Program-made: the position numbers and the translations under genes
Shown here: piece after piece, positions 8,231 to 16,489 of the stretch
Numbering within the stretch: the stretch's first letter is position 1
Layout of the letters: every line of letters starts with the position of its first letter
Notes under the pieces: generated by a model
Told to the model about the DNA's origin: nothing
Database searches by the model: none
Seen by the model: only the letters and a program-made list of their open reading frames with translations
Assembly: GCF_900101755.1 (NCBI RefSeq)
Contig: NZ_FNAE01000001.1
Location: 1-64,000 of the forward strand
Source: Ectopseudomonas alcaliphila
GTDB taxonomy: Bacteria; Pseudomonadota; Gammaproteobacteria; Pseudomonadales; Pseudomonadaceae
Reading direction: 5' to 3'
DNA length: 64,000 bases

Positions 8231-9379
8231 CTACAATCCCATCTGCTTCGAAATGATCTCGTTCATGATCTCTCGCGTGCCGCCACCAATGGAAAGGATG
8301 CGGTTGTCGCGGTATAGGCGCTCGACCAGAGACTCTCGCATGTAGCCCATGCCACCCATGATCTGCACCGCATCGTAGGTCAGGCGATCAGCGATATCGG
8401 TGGCGAAGTTCTTGGCCATGGAAATCTCCTTGATCACGCTGCGGCCGGCGGCCATCTGTGCCGCCTGGCGGTAGGTGAATTCGCGAGAGACCTCGAGCTG
8501 CGTCGCCATCTCGGCCAGGCGATGCTTGAGCACCTGGAATTTGCCTATCGGCTTGCCGAACGCCTGGCGCTCGCGCGCCCATTTCATCGACTCTTCCAGG
8601 GCCAGTTGGGCGGTCATGTTGGCCATGATCGCCAGGCTCAGACGTTCGCTCTGGAAGTTGGCCATGATGCAGGCGAAGCCGGCGTTCTCCACGCCGATCA
8701 GGTTCTCCACCGGCACCCTGCAGTCATCGAAGAACAGCTCGGCGGTGTCGGACGCCCACCAGCCCATCTTCTTCAGCTTGCGGCCCACGCTGAAGCCCGG
8801 CGTGCCCTTCTCCACCAGCAGCAGGCTCACGCCACCGAAGCCGTCGCCACCGGTGCGCACCGCCACCGTGTAGTAATCGGCGCGCACGCCACTGGTGATG
8901 AAGGTCTTGCTGCCACTGATGCGGTAATGGTCGCCGTCACGTATGGCGCGTGTCTTGAGATTGGCCACGTCGGAGCCGCCGGAAGGCTCGGTCACTGCCA
9001 GCGCCATGATCTTCTCACCGGCCAGTACATGCGGCACGACGCGCTCACGCACGGCGGGCGTGGCCCATTTGACGATGGGCGGCAAGCCGATATCCAGCGA
9101 ACCGAGACCAGCCACCAGGCCACCGGAGCCGCTGCGCATCAGTTCCTCGTTGGCCGCCACCTTGGCAAACACATCGCCCTCATGGCTGCCGCCGTACTGT
9201 TCGGGATAGCCAATACCGAGGATGCCCGCCGCGCCGGCCTTGAGGTACAGCTCGCGAGGAAACTCCTCGGCCTCTTCCCAGTCATCGATATGCGGCAGGA
9301 TTTCACGCTCGACGAAGCGCCGAACGGAATCGCGAACCAGTTGGTGAGACTCATCGAAATACGATTGTGGGGCGGCCAT
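8231..9379 (-). CDS. Acyl-CoA dehydrogenase, probably in terpenoid/branched acyl-CoA catabolism
   Basis: A 382-residue flavin acyl-CoA dehydrogenase introducing a 2,3 double bond into an acyl-CoA, with electrons passed to ETF. Seen: AVTEPSGGSDVANLKT near 132-147, ITSGVRADYY, an ERLSLAIMAN segment in the C-terminal half and the terminal YMRESLVERLYRD/GGGTREIMNE motif. The ATG at 9379 has GGGAG 7 bases upstream. By gene order it corresponds to P. aeruginosa PA1535, which from memory has been linked to citronellol catabolism. Supporting this, an AtuR-type operator (15/16 to the 56.4-kb sites) lies 35 bases before the start. The gene is about 47 kb from the atu cluster, and its 3' end is partly duplicated downstream. 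Confidence 0.88.
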   Translation of the reverse strand: MAAPQSYFDESHQLVRDSVRRFVEREILPHIDDWEEAEEFPRELYLKAGAAGILGIGYPEQYGGSHEGDVFAKVAANEELMRSGSGGLVAGLGSLDIGLPPIVKWATPAVRERVVPHVLAGEKIMALAVTEPSGGSDVANLKTRAIRDGDHYRISGSKTFITSGVRADYYTVAVRTGGDGFGGVSLLLVEKGTPGFSVGRKLKKMGWWASDTAELFFDDCRVPVENLIGVENAGFACIMANFQSERLSLAIMANMTAQLALEESMKWARERQAFGKPIGKFQVLKHRLAEMATQLEVSREFTYRQAAQMAAGRSVIKEISMAKNFATDIADRLTYDAVQIMGGMGYMRESLVERLYRDNRILSIGGGTREIMNEIISKQMGL

Positions 9380-9413
9380 GCGGGTACTCCCGTTATTGTT
9401 TTGGCCACCCTAA

Positions 9414-9443
9414 CCTAGCGCTTGCTTGGTTTTCAAGCGAGCG
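9414..9443. promoter_or_regulatory. Candidate AtuR operator upstream of the acyl-CoA dehydrogenase
   Basis: CCTAGCGCTTGCTTGG (9414-9429) matches the downstream atuR-atuA operator CCAAGCGCTTGCTTGG at 15 of 16 bases. A second, degenerate arm CAAGCGAGCG follows at 9434-9443. It lies 35 bases upstream of the dehydrogenase start, where a promoter would be expected. Confidence 0.7.
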
Positions 9444-9445
9444 TT

Positions 9446-10024
9446 TTACTTTTGCTCACGCAGCGCCTTTCTCACCCGCTCCCCCATTTCGTAAGCCGGC
9501 CTTTCGACTGACTGGAAATCGCGCGTATAGCGTCGAGCGAAGCCATCGGTTCCCCATTCGCGGTACTGCTGCACATGCCAAAGCTCATGCGCCCACAGCG
9601 CTGCATCCTGCTCGGCGGCATCGGCATTGCGAAACACCACCACATCGACCAGCGTGACGGCCTGCACATCGGGGTTCTGCAGCATGACGGTGGCGGCGTC
9701 CATCTCGTCGGTGATGCCTACGCGAAAGCGCACTTCGTCCAGCAACGCATCGTCGTAAAAGGGTGCGAGCTGCGCGCGAATCATCAGAGGAATCGGCTCG
9801 ATCCCGGCTCGCAGCGCTGCCTGACGTGACTGCAGCAGCCAGGCTTCGAGCCTGGCCGCAGCCATATTCAGGCCGTCCTCACGCACCCGCACCGGATCGG
9901 GCACGCACAAGCAGGAAGCGCCCAGGCACACCTGCACCTGCCCGACCGGGCATTGAGCCTGTGCGGCCAGAGGCGCCCCAAGCAGGAGCAGCAGAGCATT
10001 ACGGCACAGAGTGTCGGCGATCAC
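9446..10024 (-). CDS. Secreted DUF4157-like protein with HExxH-type motif
   Basis: About 192 residues with a signal peptide (ALLLLLGAPLAAQAQ) and a Cys-rich start of the mature part (CPVGQVQVCLGASCLCVP). The C-terminal half contains LWAHELWHVQQYREWGTDGF, which carries an HExxH zinc-protease-like motif as in DUF4157 proteins. Whether it is an active protease is unknown. Start codons are GTG at 10024 or 10030; GGAG is correctly spaced only for 10024. The gene lies 30 bases after recR on the same strand and may be co-transcribed with it. Confidence 0.7.
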   Translation of the reverse strand: MIADTLCRNALLLLLGAPLAAQAQCPVGQVQVCLGASCLCVPDPVRVREDGLNMAAARLEAWLLQSRQAALRAGIEPIPLMIRAQLAPFYDDALLDEVRFRVGITDEMDAATVMLQNPDVQAVTLVDVVVFRNADAAEQDAALWAHELWHVQQYREWGTDGFARRYTRDFQSVERPAYEMGERVRKALREQK

Positions 10025-10054
10025 GGGCACTCCGGGTCGAGAGGGTTTGGCTAC

Positions 10055-10654
10055 TTACAGACTGATCGGGCGCCGACCAGCCAACGCGTGGGCCAGGGTG
10101 CCACCGTCGACCAGTTCCAATTCGCCACCCAGCGGCATGCCATGGGCGATACGCGATGCCACCAGACCTTTGCCGACAAGAATCTGCGCGATGTAGTGCG
10201 CCGTAGCCTCGCCCTCTACCGTCGGATTGGTGGCCAGGATCACTTCGCTGAAAGCACCGGCATCGATGCGTTCCAGCAGCGCAGGAATACCGATGGCCTC
10301 CGGCCCCAGACCATCGAGCGGCGACAGATGCCCCTTGAGCACGAAGTAACGACCGCGAAAACCGGTCTGCTCCACCGCGTGCACATCCATCGGGCCTTCC
10401 ACCACACACAGCAGGCTGTCGTCGCGGCGCTCATCCAGACACAGCTGGCAGATTTCGTCCTCGCTCAAACTACGGCAGCGCTTGCAGTGCCCCACGCCCT
10501 CCATCGCCGCATTCAGCGCCTGCGCCAGCCGCTGACCGCCACTGCGATCACGCTCGAGCAGTTGCAGGGCCATGCGCTGAGCAGTCTTCTGCCCCACACC
10601 GGGCAAAATGCGCAGGGAGTCGATCAACTGGCGAATCAGAGGGCTGAAGCTCAT
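10055..10654 (-). CDS. recR: Recombination mediator RecR
   Basis: A 199-residue protein, the usual RecR length. It works with RecO and RecF to load RecA at single-strand gaps. Seen in order: helix-hairpin-helix [16 protein letters not shown] (about 14-30), a four-Cys zinc finger [16 protein letters not shown] (about 56-71) and a Toprim domain beginning [16 protein letters not shown]. The ATG at 10654 has an AGGA site. Classic order with ybaB and dnaX upstream on the same strand. Confidence 0.97.
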   Translation of the reverse strand: MSFSPLIRQLIDSLRILPGVGQKTAQRMALQLLERDRSGGQRLAQALNAAMEGVGHCKRCRSLSEDEICQLCLDERRDDSLLCVVEGPMDVHAVEQTGFRGRYFVLKGHLSPLDGLGPEAIGIPALLERIDAGAFSEVILATNPTVEGEATAHYIAQILVGKGLVASRIAHGMPLGGELELVDGGTLAHALAGRRPISL

Positions 10655-10687
10655 GGAAGTCCTGCAAAAGTTGACGGGCAATGATCT

Positions 10688-10705
10688 GGTGGGCTAAAGC
10701 CCACC
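10688..10705. repeat. Short REP-like palindrome
   Basis: GGTGGGCTAAAGCCCACC is a perfect 18-base palindrome between recR and ybaB. The motif is a common intergenic repeat in Pseudomonas. Confidence 0.6.
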
Positions 10706-10769
10706 CTACGAACGGGTGCGTTTTGCACACCATCACCACGGGGCGACCAGACGGTATGCAGTACAAGGC

Positions 10770-10829
10770 GCGAAAGGCCGCGAGCACCGGAGTTTACGTC
10801 TGTAAATGAGGATGCTCGGGGCCTTTCGC
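10770..10829. repeat. Long imperfect hairpin between ybaB and recR
   Basis: GCGAAAGGCC (10770-10779) pairs with GGCCTTTCGC (10820-10829). Inside, CGAGCACC opposes GGATGCTCG imperfectly, and TTTAC opposes GTAAA. The result is a 60-base stem-loop in the recR-ybaB gap. It could be a repeated intergenic element, an RNA structure in the transcript or a processing site. Confidence 0.55.
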
Positions 10830-10864
10830 AACGCAGTAATGCGTGCCGGCTGGGCGTCACAGGC

Positions 10865-11191
10865 TCAGAAGGGCATTTTGAAGCCGGGGGGTAGTTGCAT
10901 GCCGGCGGTCATACCAGACATTTTCTCCTGGCTGTTCTGCTCGACCTTGCGCACCGCGTCGTTGACGGCAGCCGCAATCAGGTCTTCCAGCACTTCCTTG
11001 TCTTCCTGCATCAGGCTGTCGTCCAGGGTGATGCGCTTGACGTCATGACGACCGGTCATCACCACGCTGACCAGGCCGGCGCCGGACTGGCCGGTAACTT
11101 CGGCATTGGCCAGCTCTTCCTGCATCTTCTGCATCTTTTCCTGCATTTGCTGGGCCTGCTTCATCAGGCCTGCCATGCCACCTTTCATCAT
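10865..11191 (-). CDS. ybaB: Nucleoid-associated protein YbaB/EbfC
   Basis: A 108-residue DNA-binding protein. It starts [20 protein letters not shown], a Met/Gln-rich coiled helix, followed by the beta core [17 protein letters not shown], a C-terminal helix and the tail LPPGFKMPF. YbaB proteins form tweezer-like dimers that bind DNA. Two adjacent ATGs start it; the first (11191) is taken. It lies 23 bases after dnaX and before recR, the conserved replication/repair order. Confidence 0.96.
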   Translation of the reverse strand: MMKGGMAGLMKQAQQMQEKMQKMQEELANAEVTGQSGAGLVSVVMTGRHDVKRITLDDSLMQEDKEVLEDLIAAAVNDAVRKVEQNSQEKMSGMTAGMQLPPGFKMPF

Positions 11192-11214
11192 GTCGGTATC
11201 CTCGGTGTTCAGAA

Positions 11215-13299
11215 TTAACTGGGGGTATCGATAGGTTCGATGCTGTCGTCGCGCACCTTGGCCGCGAACTGCTGAATCATCTGCTGCACCAACGGGTCGG
11301 CATGGATCGACGCCTCGGCGCTGCGCTGGCGGTCGGCACGGCGCCGGGCTGCGGCCTGCGCCGGAGTTTCCTGCTCGGGCTTGCACAACTCGATGCGCAA
11401 TTTGATGCTGCGTCCCTGCTGCTGGTTCAGCGCATCATTCAGACGACGCTGCTGAGTCGGGTTGAACAGCGCACTGTGCGCCGGGTCTAGGTGCAGCAGC
11501 CAGTCATCGCCATTGGCTTCGATCAGGGTGCAGTTGGCTGCGATGCTGCCCGTCATGCCGCCCAGGCCAAGCTGCGGGAACAGTGACAGCCATTCAGCTG
11601 CCAGACCGGTAGCCGGCTTGGCGGCTGGCAACGGTTCTTCAACCACGGGCGCCACGGTTTCAGCCTGGCCAAAATCGTAGTCGAGGGTTTCGGCGTCCAT
11701 TTCGACATAGTCGTAATCGCCGAGCGGTGGCTCGTCTTCACCGCCATCAGCATCGGCTACAGGTTGCACGCCCTCACTCGGTGCGGGCACTTCGACCGAT
11801 GCAACTTGCGCGACTACCGGCTCTGCGGTTTTCACCTCTGGCTCTACCGGCGCAACAGGTTGAACGGGCTCCGCCACAGGCTCGACAGCCTTGGCAGTTT
11901 CCCAGGGGACATCAACCACGGGAGCAACCGGCTCGGGCTCGGGCTCGGCGGGCAGATTAGCGGCCGGCGCTACAGGCACTTCAACAGGCTGAACCGGCTC
12001 ACTCGCGACAGGCGTGACACTCGGGGCCGGCATGACAGGACTCGGCTCAACGGCCGCCGGAACAGCGGGCACCTGTGCAACGGGGGCGACAGGAACTGGA
12101 GCAGAAACCACAGGAGCCGGCATAGCGGTGCCGGCCACTGGGTTTTGTTGGGAATCAGCAGTGGCCTGGCTGATCCCCAAGGGCTTTAGCGTGACCCTGG
12201 GCGCGTCATCGGCGCCCGCCGGGCGGAAGGCCAACATGCGCAGCAGCACCATCTCGAAGCCGCCGCGCGGTTCAGGCGCCAACGGTAGATCGCGACGACC
12301 GATCAACCCCATCTGATAGTAGAACTGCACGTCTTCGGCCGGCAGCGCCTGGGCCAGTTGCAGCACGCGCTCGCGGTCGCCCTGGCCATTGTCGACGGCC
12401 TCCGGCAGCGCCTGAGCGATGGCCACACGGTGCAGGACGTTGAGCATCTCCGACAGCACACCGTTCCAGTCCGGCCCCTGCTCGGCGAGATGACGCACCG
12501 CCTCGATCAGCGCCCGTGCATCGCCTTCGATCAGCGCATGCAGCACACCGTAGACCTGACCATGATCGAGCGTACCGAGCATGGCGCGCACGTCGGCCGC
12601 CAGCACCTTACCCTCGCCAAAGGCAATCGCCTGGTCGGTCAGGCTCATGGCGTCGCGCATCGAGCCATCGGCAGCACGACCGAGCAACCACAGGGCATCG
12701 TCCTCGAACGGTACGTTCTCGGCAGTCAATACGTGAGTCAGGTGCTCGACCACCCGCTCCGGCGGCATGTTCTTCAACGAGAACTGCAGGCAGCGCGACA
12801 GTACGGTGACCGGCAGTTTCTGCGGGTCGGTGGTGGCGAGCAGGAATTTGACGTGGGGCGGCGGCTCCTCCAGGGTCTTCAACAGGGCGTTGAAGGAACT
12901 GGTGGAGAGCATGTGCACTTCGTCGATCAGGTAGACCTTGAAGCGACCGCGACTCGGCGAGTACTGCACGTTGTCGAGCAGCTCACGGGTGTCTTCGACC
13001 TTGGTGCGGCTGGCGGCGTCCACTTCGATCAGATCGACGAAGCGCCCCTCATCGATTTCCCGACATACCGAGCAGGTGCCGCAAGGGGTGGAGCTGATGC
13101 CGGTTTCGCAGTTCAGGCACTTGGCAATGATCCGCGCGATGGTGGTCTTGCCCACACCACGAGTACCGGTGAACAGGTAGGCGTGGTGCAGGCGCTGGCT
13201 GTCCAGGGCGTTGATCAGGGCTTTGAGCACATGCGTCTGGCCGACCATTTCGCGGAACGAGCGCGGACGCCATTTACGTGCAAGAACCTGATAACTCAT
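11215..13299 (-). CDS. dnaX: DNA polymerase III subunits gamma/tau
   Basis: A 694-residue clamp-loader ATPase. Walker [10 protein letters not shown] is at 45-53, zinc-binding Cys at 64, 73, 76 and 79, Walker B DEVHML at 126-131 and the sensor motif [10 protein letters not shown] near 170. After the ATPase and collar domains comes a long Pro/Val/Ala/Glu-rich linker (about 375-530), followed by the tau C-terminal domain that binds DnaB and the polymerase. I see no clear A-rich slippery site, so production of a shorter gamma by frameshift is not evident. First gene of the dnaX-ybaB-recR set. Confidence 0.97.
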   Translation of the reverse strand: MSYQVLARKWRPRSFREMVGQTHVLKALINALDSQRLHHAYLFTGTRGVGKTTIARIIAKCLNCETGISSTPCGTCSVCREIDEGRFVDLIEVDAASRTKVEDTRELLDNVQYSPSRGRFKVYLIDEVHMLSTSSFNALLKTLEEPPPHVKFLLATTDPQKLPVTVLSRCLQFSLKNMPPERVVEHLTHVLTAENVPFEDDALWLLGRAADGSMRDAMSLTDQAIAFGEGKVLAADVRAMLGTLDHGQVYGVLHALIEGDARALIEAVRHLAEQGPDWNGVLSEMLNVLHRVAIAQALPEAVDNGQGDRERVLQLAQALPAEDVQFYYQMGLIGRRDLPLAPEPRGGFEMVLLRMLAFRPAGADDAPRVTLKPLGISQATADSQQNPVAGTAMPAPVVSAPVPVAPVAQVPAVPAAVEPSPVMPAPSVTPVASEPVQPVEVPVAPAANLPAEPEPEPVAPVVDVPWETAKAVEPVAEPVQPVAPVEPEVKTAEPVVAQVASVEVPAPSEGVQPVADADGGEDEPPLGDYDYVEMDAETLDYDFGQAETVAPVVEEPLPAAKPATGLAAEWLSLFPQLGLGGMTGSIAANCTLIEANGDDWLLHLDPAHSALFNPTQQRRLNDALNQQQGRSIKLRIELCKPEQETPAQAAARRRADRQRSAEASIHADPLVQQMIQQFAAKVRDDSIEPIDTPS

Positions 13300-13764
13300 G
13301 GAAAACCGTCATATGAGGAAAGCAAAAGAGGGCTAATCCTAGCGGAGCAACCGGCAAATTGCATCCGCCACCCGCATGCGTGAAGCGGCATCACCCTGAC
13401 TTGAGAAATAGCGCTGGTTATTTCTTGCACAAAGCATTATCATGCGCGCCGTTCGTACCACGCTGTAAGTCATTAAGGCCTTTGCGCCCCCTCGCTGGTT
13501 TCCCGGTTCAACGTCAAGCGCATCTCCGCGCTGCCGCCCTCCCCGATCCCATCTGCTGACTGATCAGGCCGACTCGCCGTTTATCGGTGCAGTTCCTCTG
13601 CCTGCCTCCGACGTACCGACCACGCCGAAGAACCGTAACAATGGAACTTTATCGTGCTAATCAAGCTCCGATCGGTTGACATGCTATGGCCGTTTTTCCG
13701 GCCAACCACATGGAGCTACACCACGCGCATCGATGCGCACATGCTTTAAGGAATACCCAAAAAA
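13300..13764. other. Intergenic region between dnaX and the small conserved genes
   Basis: A 465-base gap holding divergent control regions. A small hairpin (TGGCCG-TTTTT-CCGGCCA, about 13687-13704) and a TTGACA hexamer at 13676 are visible, but there is no well-spaced -10 box. No convincing ORF or structured RNA is seen; short frames here have no ribosome site. Confidence 0.5.
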
Positions 13765-13986
13765 ATGAATGCTCAACATCAAATTCAGAAAGCCATCAGC
13801 ACCCTGACTCACGCCTTCGCTCCGTTCGATTGCCGCATCCAGGCAACTCGCAAGGGCAGCTTCAGCTTTACCCTGGTCGACAAGACCGGTATCGCCCAGT
13901 ACAGCCAGCGCCTCTACCCAGGCCAGTACAGCGACGAGTCGCTGCAACAGGTGATCGAGCGTACCCGCCAGTCGCTGACTGCATGA
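13765..13986 (+). CDS. Small conserved Pseudomonas protein (DUF3509-like)
   Basis: A 73-residue soluble protein with two central strands (CRIQATRKGSFSFTLVDKTG, then IAQYSQRLYP) and a C-terminal helix (DESLQQVIERTRQSL). This resembles the next gene and the Pseudomonas DUF3509 family, a tentative match from memory. No signal peptide; function unknown. An AAGGAA site precedes the ATG. It lies 53 bases before the related gene at 14040 and probably shares its transcript. Confidence 0.75.
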   Translation: MNAQHQIQKAISTLTHAFAPFDCRIQATRKGSFSFTLVDKTGIAQYSQRLYPGQYSDESLQQVIERTRQSLTA

Positions 13987-14039
13987 ACTAAGTCGTCATC
14001 CTGAGGTCGAAGGTGACCAACCTCAGGATGGAGTAGGAC

Positions 14040-14327
14040 ATGGAACTCACCAACCAACAGCTCGTCGATCACCTGTTCAATCCCTTGCGTGCCAGCTTCA
14101 GCTCACCACGACCGGACGGCAGCATCATCCTCGCCCTGCTCGACGAGAGCGACAGCACCGTCTACAGCCGCGTCCTCGCCAAGCCACAGATCAACGACCA
14201 GAATGCCTTCGCCCAGAGCCTGGAAGAAATCCGCCTGGAACTGGCCGTTCGCGCCGGCAATATCCCGGCCGATCTGCGCAAGACACTCAAGGAACAGGAC
14301 AGCGTGTTGAATTACCGCATCGCCTGA
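14040..14327 (+). CDS. Small conserved Pseudomonas protein (probable DUF3509)
   Basis: A 95-residue soluble protein with the pattern of DUF3509: an N-terminal helix (TNQQLVDHLFNPLRASF), two strands around RPDGSIILALLDESDSTVYS, then helices ending IRLELAVRAGNIPADLRKTL. It is similar in layout to the preceding 73-residue protein, so the two may be old paralogues. Function unknown. A strong bidirectional terminator follows 14 bases after the stop. Confidence 0.78.
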   Translation: MELTNQQLVDHLFNPLRASFSSPRPDGSIILALLDESDSTVYSRVLAKPQINDQNAFAQSLEEIRLELAVRAGNIPADLRKTLKEQDSVLNYRIA

Positions 14328-14341
14328 GGCTGCAAACACCC

Positions 14342-14373
14342 AAAAGCCCGCGCCCATAACGCGGGCTTTTTAT
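14342..14373. terminator. Bidirectional rho-independent terminator
   Basis: Stem GCCCGCG (14346-14352) and CGCGGGC (14360-14366) is flanked by AAAA on one side and TTTTTA on the other. It can end the plus-strand small genes and the minus-strand SRP RNA transcript. Confidence 0.92.
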
Positions 14374-14452
14374 TGCGCACAGCAAAAAGCCGCCAGATAG
14401 ACGCTGAGGATTTTGAGGTGAAAAGAGGATGGCGACAGCCTGGAAAACTGGA

Positions 14453-14563
14453 GGTGGACCCTACCAGCCACACCCCGGCACACGATGTTCCCGCTGTGGC
14501 TGCTCCCTTCCGGGCCTGACCAGGTTAACGGGTAATCGTTGCGAGGGGACCGGCAGGGCCACC
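14453..14563 (-). ncRNA. ffs: Signal recognition particle 4.5S RNA
   Basis: The minus strand carries the conserved domain IV hairpin of bacterial SRP RNA (CAGGCCCGGAAGGGAGCAGC), which binds Ffh and FtsY. The ends pair as a long stem, GGTGGCCCTGCC at the 5' side with GGTAGGGTCCACC at the 3' side, giving about 111 nt, the expected size. Position near dnaX matches other pseudomonads. End points are set by the pairing and may be a few bases off. Confidence 0.94.
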
Positions 14564-14596
14564 ATAACGCTGCTCGCCATTGCAACGAGCCGCGCC

Positions 14597-14624
14597 ATTG
14601 TAACGGCTAAACGCAAACTTACAA
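14597..14624 (-). promoter_or_regulatory. Promoter of the SRP RNA gene
   Basis: On the minus strand TTGTAA (-35) and TACAAT (-10) are separated by 16 bases. The predicted start is roughly 25-30 bases before the mature RNA, which would leave a short 5' leader as expected for RNase P processing of 4.5S RNA. Confidence 0.65.
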
Positions 14625-14659
14625 CTGCTTCAAACACTTAGATACGCGAGACACTCACA

Positions 14660-16294
14660 TCACACCCGGAAACGCCCCACCAACTGGGCCAGCCCGTGGG
14701 ACAGCTCGGACAGGTGCTGGCTGGCGCGCGTGCTCTGTTCGGAGGTCTGTGCCGCTTCGTTGGAGAGGTCGCGAATATCGCTGATATTGCGGGCGATCTC
14801 CTCGGTGACGCTGCTCTGTTCCTCGCAGGCGGTGGCGATCTGCGCAGCCATATCGTTGATGCGCTGAACCGAATCGCCGGTCACGCTCAAAGCCTGATCG
14901 ACACCCGCCGCCTGCTCGACGCTCTGCCGCGCCCGTGCACTGCCCGAATGCGTGGCCTTGACCGCATTCTGCACACCAGCCTGCAGACGCTCGATCATCT
15001 GCTGGATGTCCTTGGTCGACTCTTGGGTACGCGCTGCCAGCGCCCGCACCTCATCGGCGACCACGGCAAAACCGCGGCCCTGCTCCCCTGCCCGCGCCGC
15101 CTCGATGGCCGCGTTGAGTGCGAGCAGGTTGGTCTGCTCGGCAATGCCCTTGATCACCGCCAGTACCGCACCGATGTTGGCCGTCTCCTGCTCCAGGGTC
15201 TGGATGGTGTCGGAGGCGCTTTCCACCTCCTGGGCCAGTTGACGAATCGAATGAATGGTCGCGCCGACCACCTGGGCACCCTCGCGTGACTGCACTTCGG
15301 CGCTCCGCGCCGCATCGGCTGCATTCTGCGCATTGCGCGCCACCTCATGCACTGCCGCGCTCATTTCAGTAGCCGCAGTGCTGACCTGATCCACTGCCGC
15401 GTGCTCGCTGCTGATCAATCGATCATTGGCGGCCGCCATGCCGGCGAGACTCTGCGCCGAGTCGGCCACCTCACCAGTGACCCTTCCGACTTCCTTGATC
15501 AACGGCTGCAGCTTGTCGAGAAAGCGGTTGAAGGCATGACTGAGCTTGCCCAGTTCGTCCCTGGACAGCACGTCCAGGCGTACCCGCAGGTCGCCATCAC
15601 CGTCGGCAATCTGTTCGATTCGATGGAGCAGGCTGTGCAGCGGACGAGTCACCAACAACGGGAAGCCCACCACCAGCACCACACACACCAGCAGGCCAAT
15701 GGCGATGATCAGTCCCTGCTGCCAGACCAGCGCTTCGCCGCGGCCAATGGCCTCGGTGCCAACCGCATTGGCCGCGCTGTCTTCCAATTCACCGAGCTGG
15801 TCGATGGCAGTACGCGCCTCTTCGAACTGCGCCTCGCTATCGCCAAAGCTGAGCCGGCTGGCGCCTTCCGGGTCGCTGGAGGCCAGCTCCAGCACCCGCT
15901 GCGAGGTGGCCTTCCAGCGCTCGAAGCCGCGATCGAAGTCCGCCACCAATGCCAGCGCCTCGCTGCCGGGCTGCATGTCGGCGAACTTGTGCACACGGTC
16001 GTAGGCCTGCTGCAGGTTCTCGGCGTGAGTTTCCTTGAGCGCGGCGACGTGCTCACCCGCGCCCTCACCGAGCAGGCTGCGCTCAGCGACGAAGGCCTGG
16101 TAAAGATCGCGGTCGGCGTTGAGCAGCAGGCTGATGGCCGGCAGATGGCGATTGGTCAGTGTGGTACTGGATTCGGCCACCTGAGTGATGCCGCGCACTC
16201 CCAACGTCCCCATCGCCACCAGCAAGGCGGCCAACAACAGAATGGGCAAGGCAATCTTCCAGCGGAACCCCAGATCGGCAAATACGCGCAACAT
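14660..16294 (-). CDS. Methyl-accepting chemotaxis protein
   Basis: A 544-residue inner-membrane chemoreceptor. TM1 is at about 13-31 ([19 protein letters not shown]), a periplasmic four-helix-bundle sensor follows to about 188, TM2 is at about 190-212, a HAMP domain runs to about 265 and the cytoplasmic signalling hairpin has its tip in [20 protein letters not shown]. It would signal through CheA/CheW to the flagellar motor. The ligand cannot be inferred. It stands alone between ffs and a divergent hydrolase gene. Confidence 0.93.
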   Translation of the reverse strand: MLRVFADLGFRWKIALPILLLAALLVAMGTLGVRGITQVAESSTTLTNRHLPAISLLLNADRDLYQAFVAERSLLGEGAGEHVAALKETHAENLQQAYDRVHKFADMQPGSEALALVADFDRGFERWKATSQRVLELASSDPEGASRLSFGDSEAQFEEARTAIDQLGELEDSAANAVGTEAIGRGEALVWQQGLIIAIGLLVCVVLVVGFPLLVTRPLHSLLHRIEQIADGDGDLRVRLDVLSRDELGKLSHAFNRFLDKLQPLIKEVGRVTGEVADSAQSLAGMAAANDRLISSEHAAVDQVSTAATEMSAAVHEVARNAQNAADAARSAEVQSREGAQVVGATIHSIRQLAQEVESASDTIQTLEQETANIGAVLAVIKGIAEQTNLLALNAAIEAARAGEQGRGFAVVADEVRALAARTQESTKDIQQMIERLQAGVQNAVKATHSGSARARQSVEQAAGVDQALSVTGDSVQRINDMAAQIATACEEQSSVTEEIARNISDIRDLSNEAAQTSEQSTRASQHLSELSHGLAQLVGRFRV

Positions 16295-16489
16295 GATGGC
16301 ACCCCAGCATTAGGCAAGTATCAGTAGCTTAGTCGAGCCTCGCCAAGTCGCCGTCTGGCCGTGCCAAAAAGCACGAAAACCCTGGCGCTGAGCTAGTCTT
16401 CTGCAACACCACCCGCGCCACTCGTCGCATCCCGCAGTTCGGCCCTGATGAGCATTCCGAGGCACGCGCACGCCACCTCAGGAGCAGCC

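Noticed and set aside
11215..13299. Programmed frameshift in dnaX to make gamma
   Set aside because: I looked for an A-rich slippery heptamer followed by a stem and did not find a convincing one.
13359..13559. 66-codon plus-strand frame in the dnaX upstream gap
   Set aside because: No ribosome site, composition like non-coding sequence, and no family resemblance.
14440..14570. tRNA or other structured RNA on the plus strand at the ffs position
   Set aside because: The conserved GGAAGGGAGCAGCC core reads only on the minus strand and defines SRP RNA.
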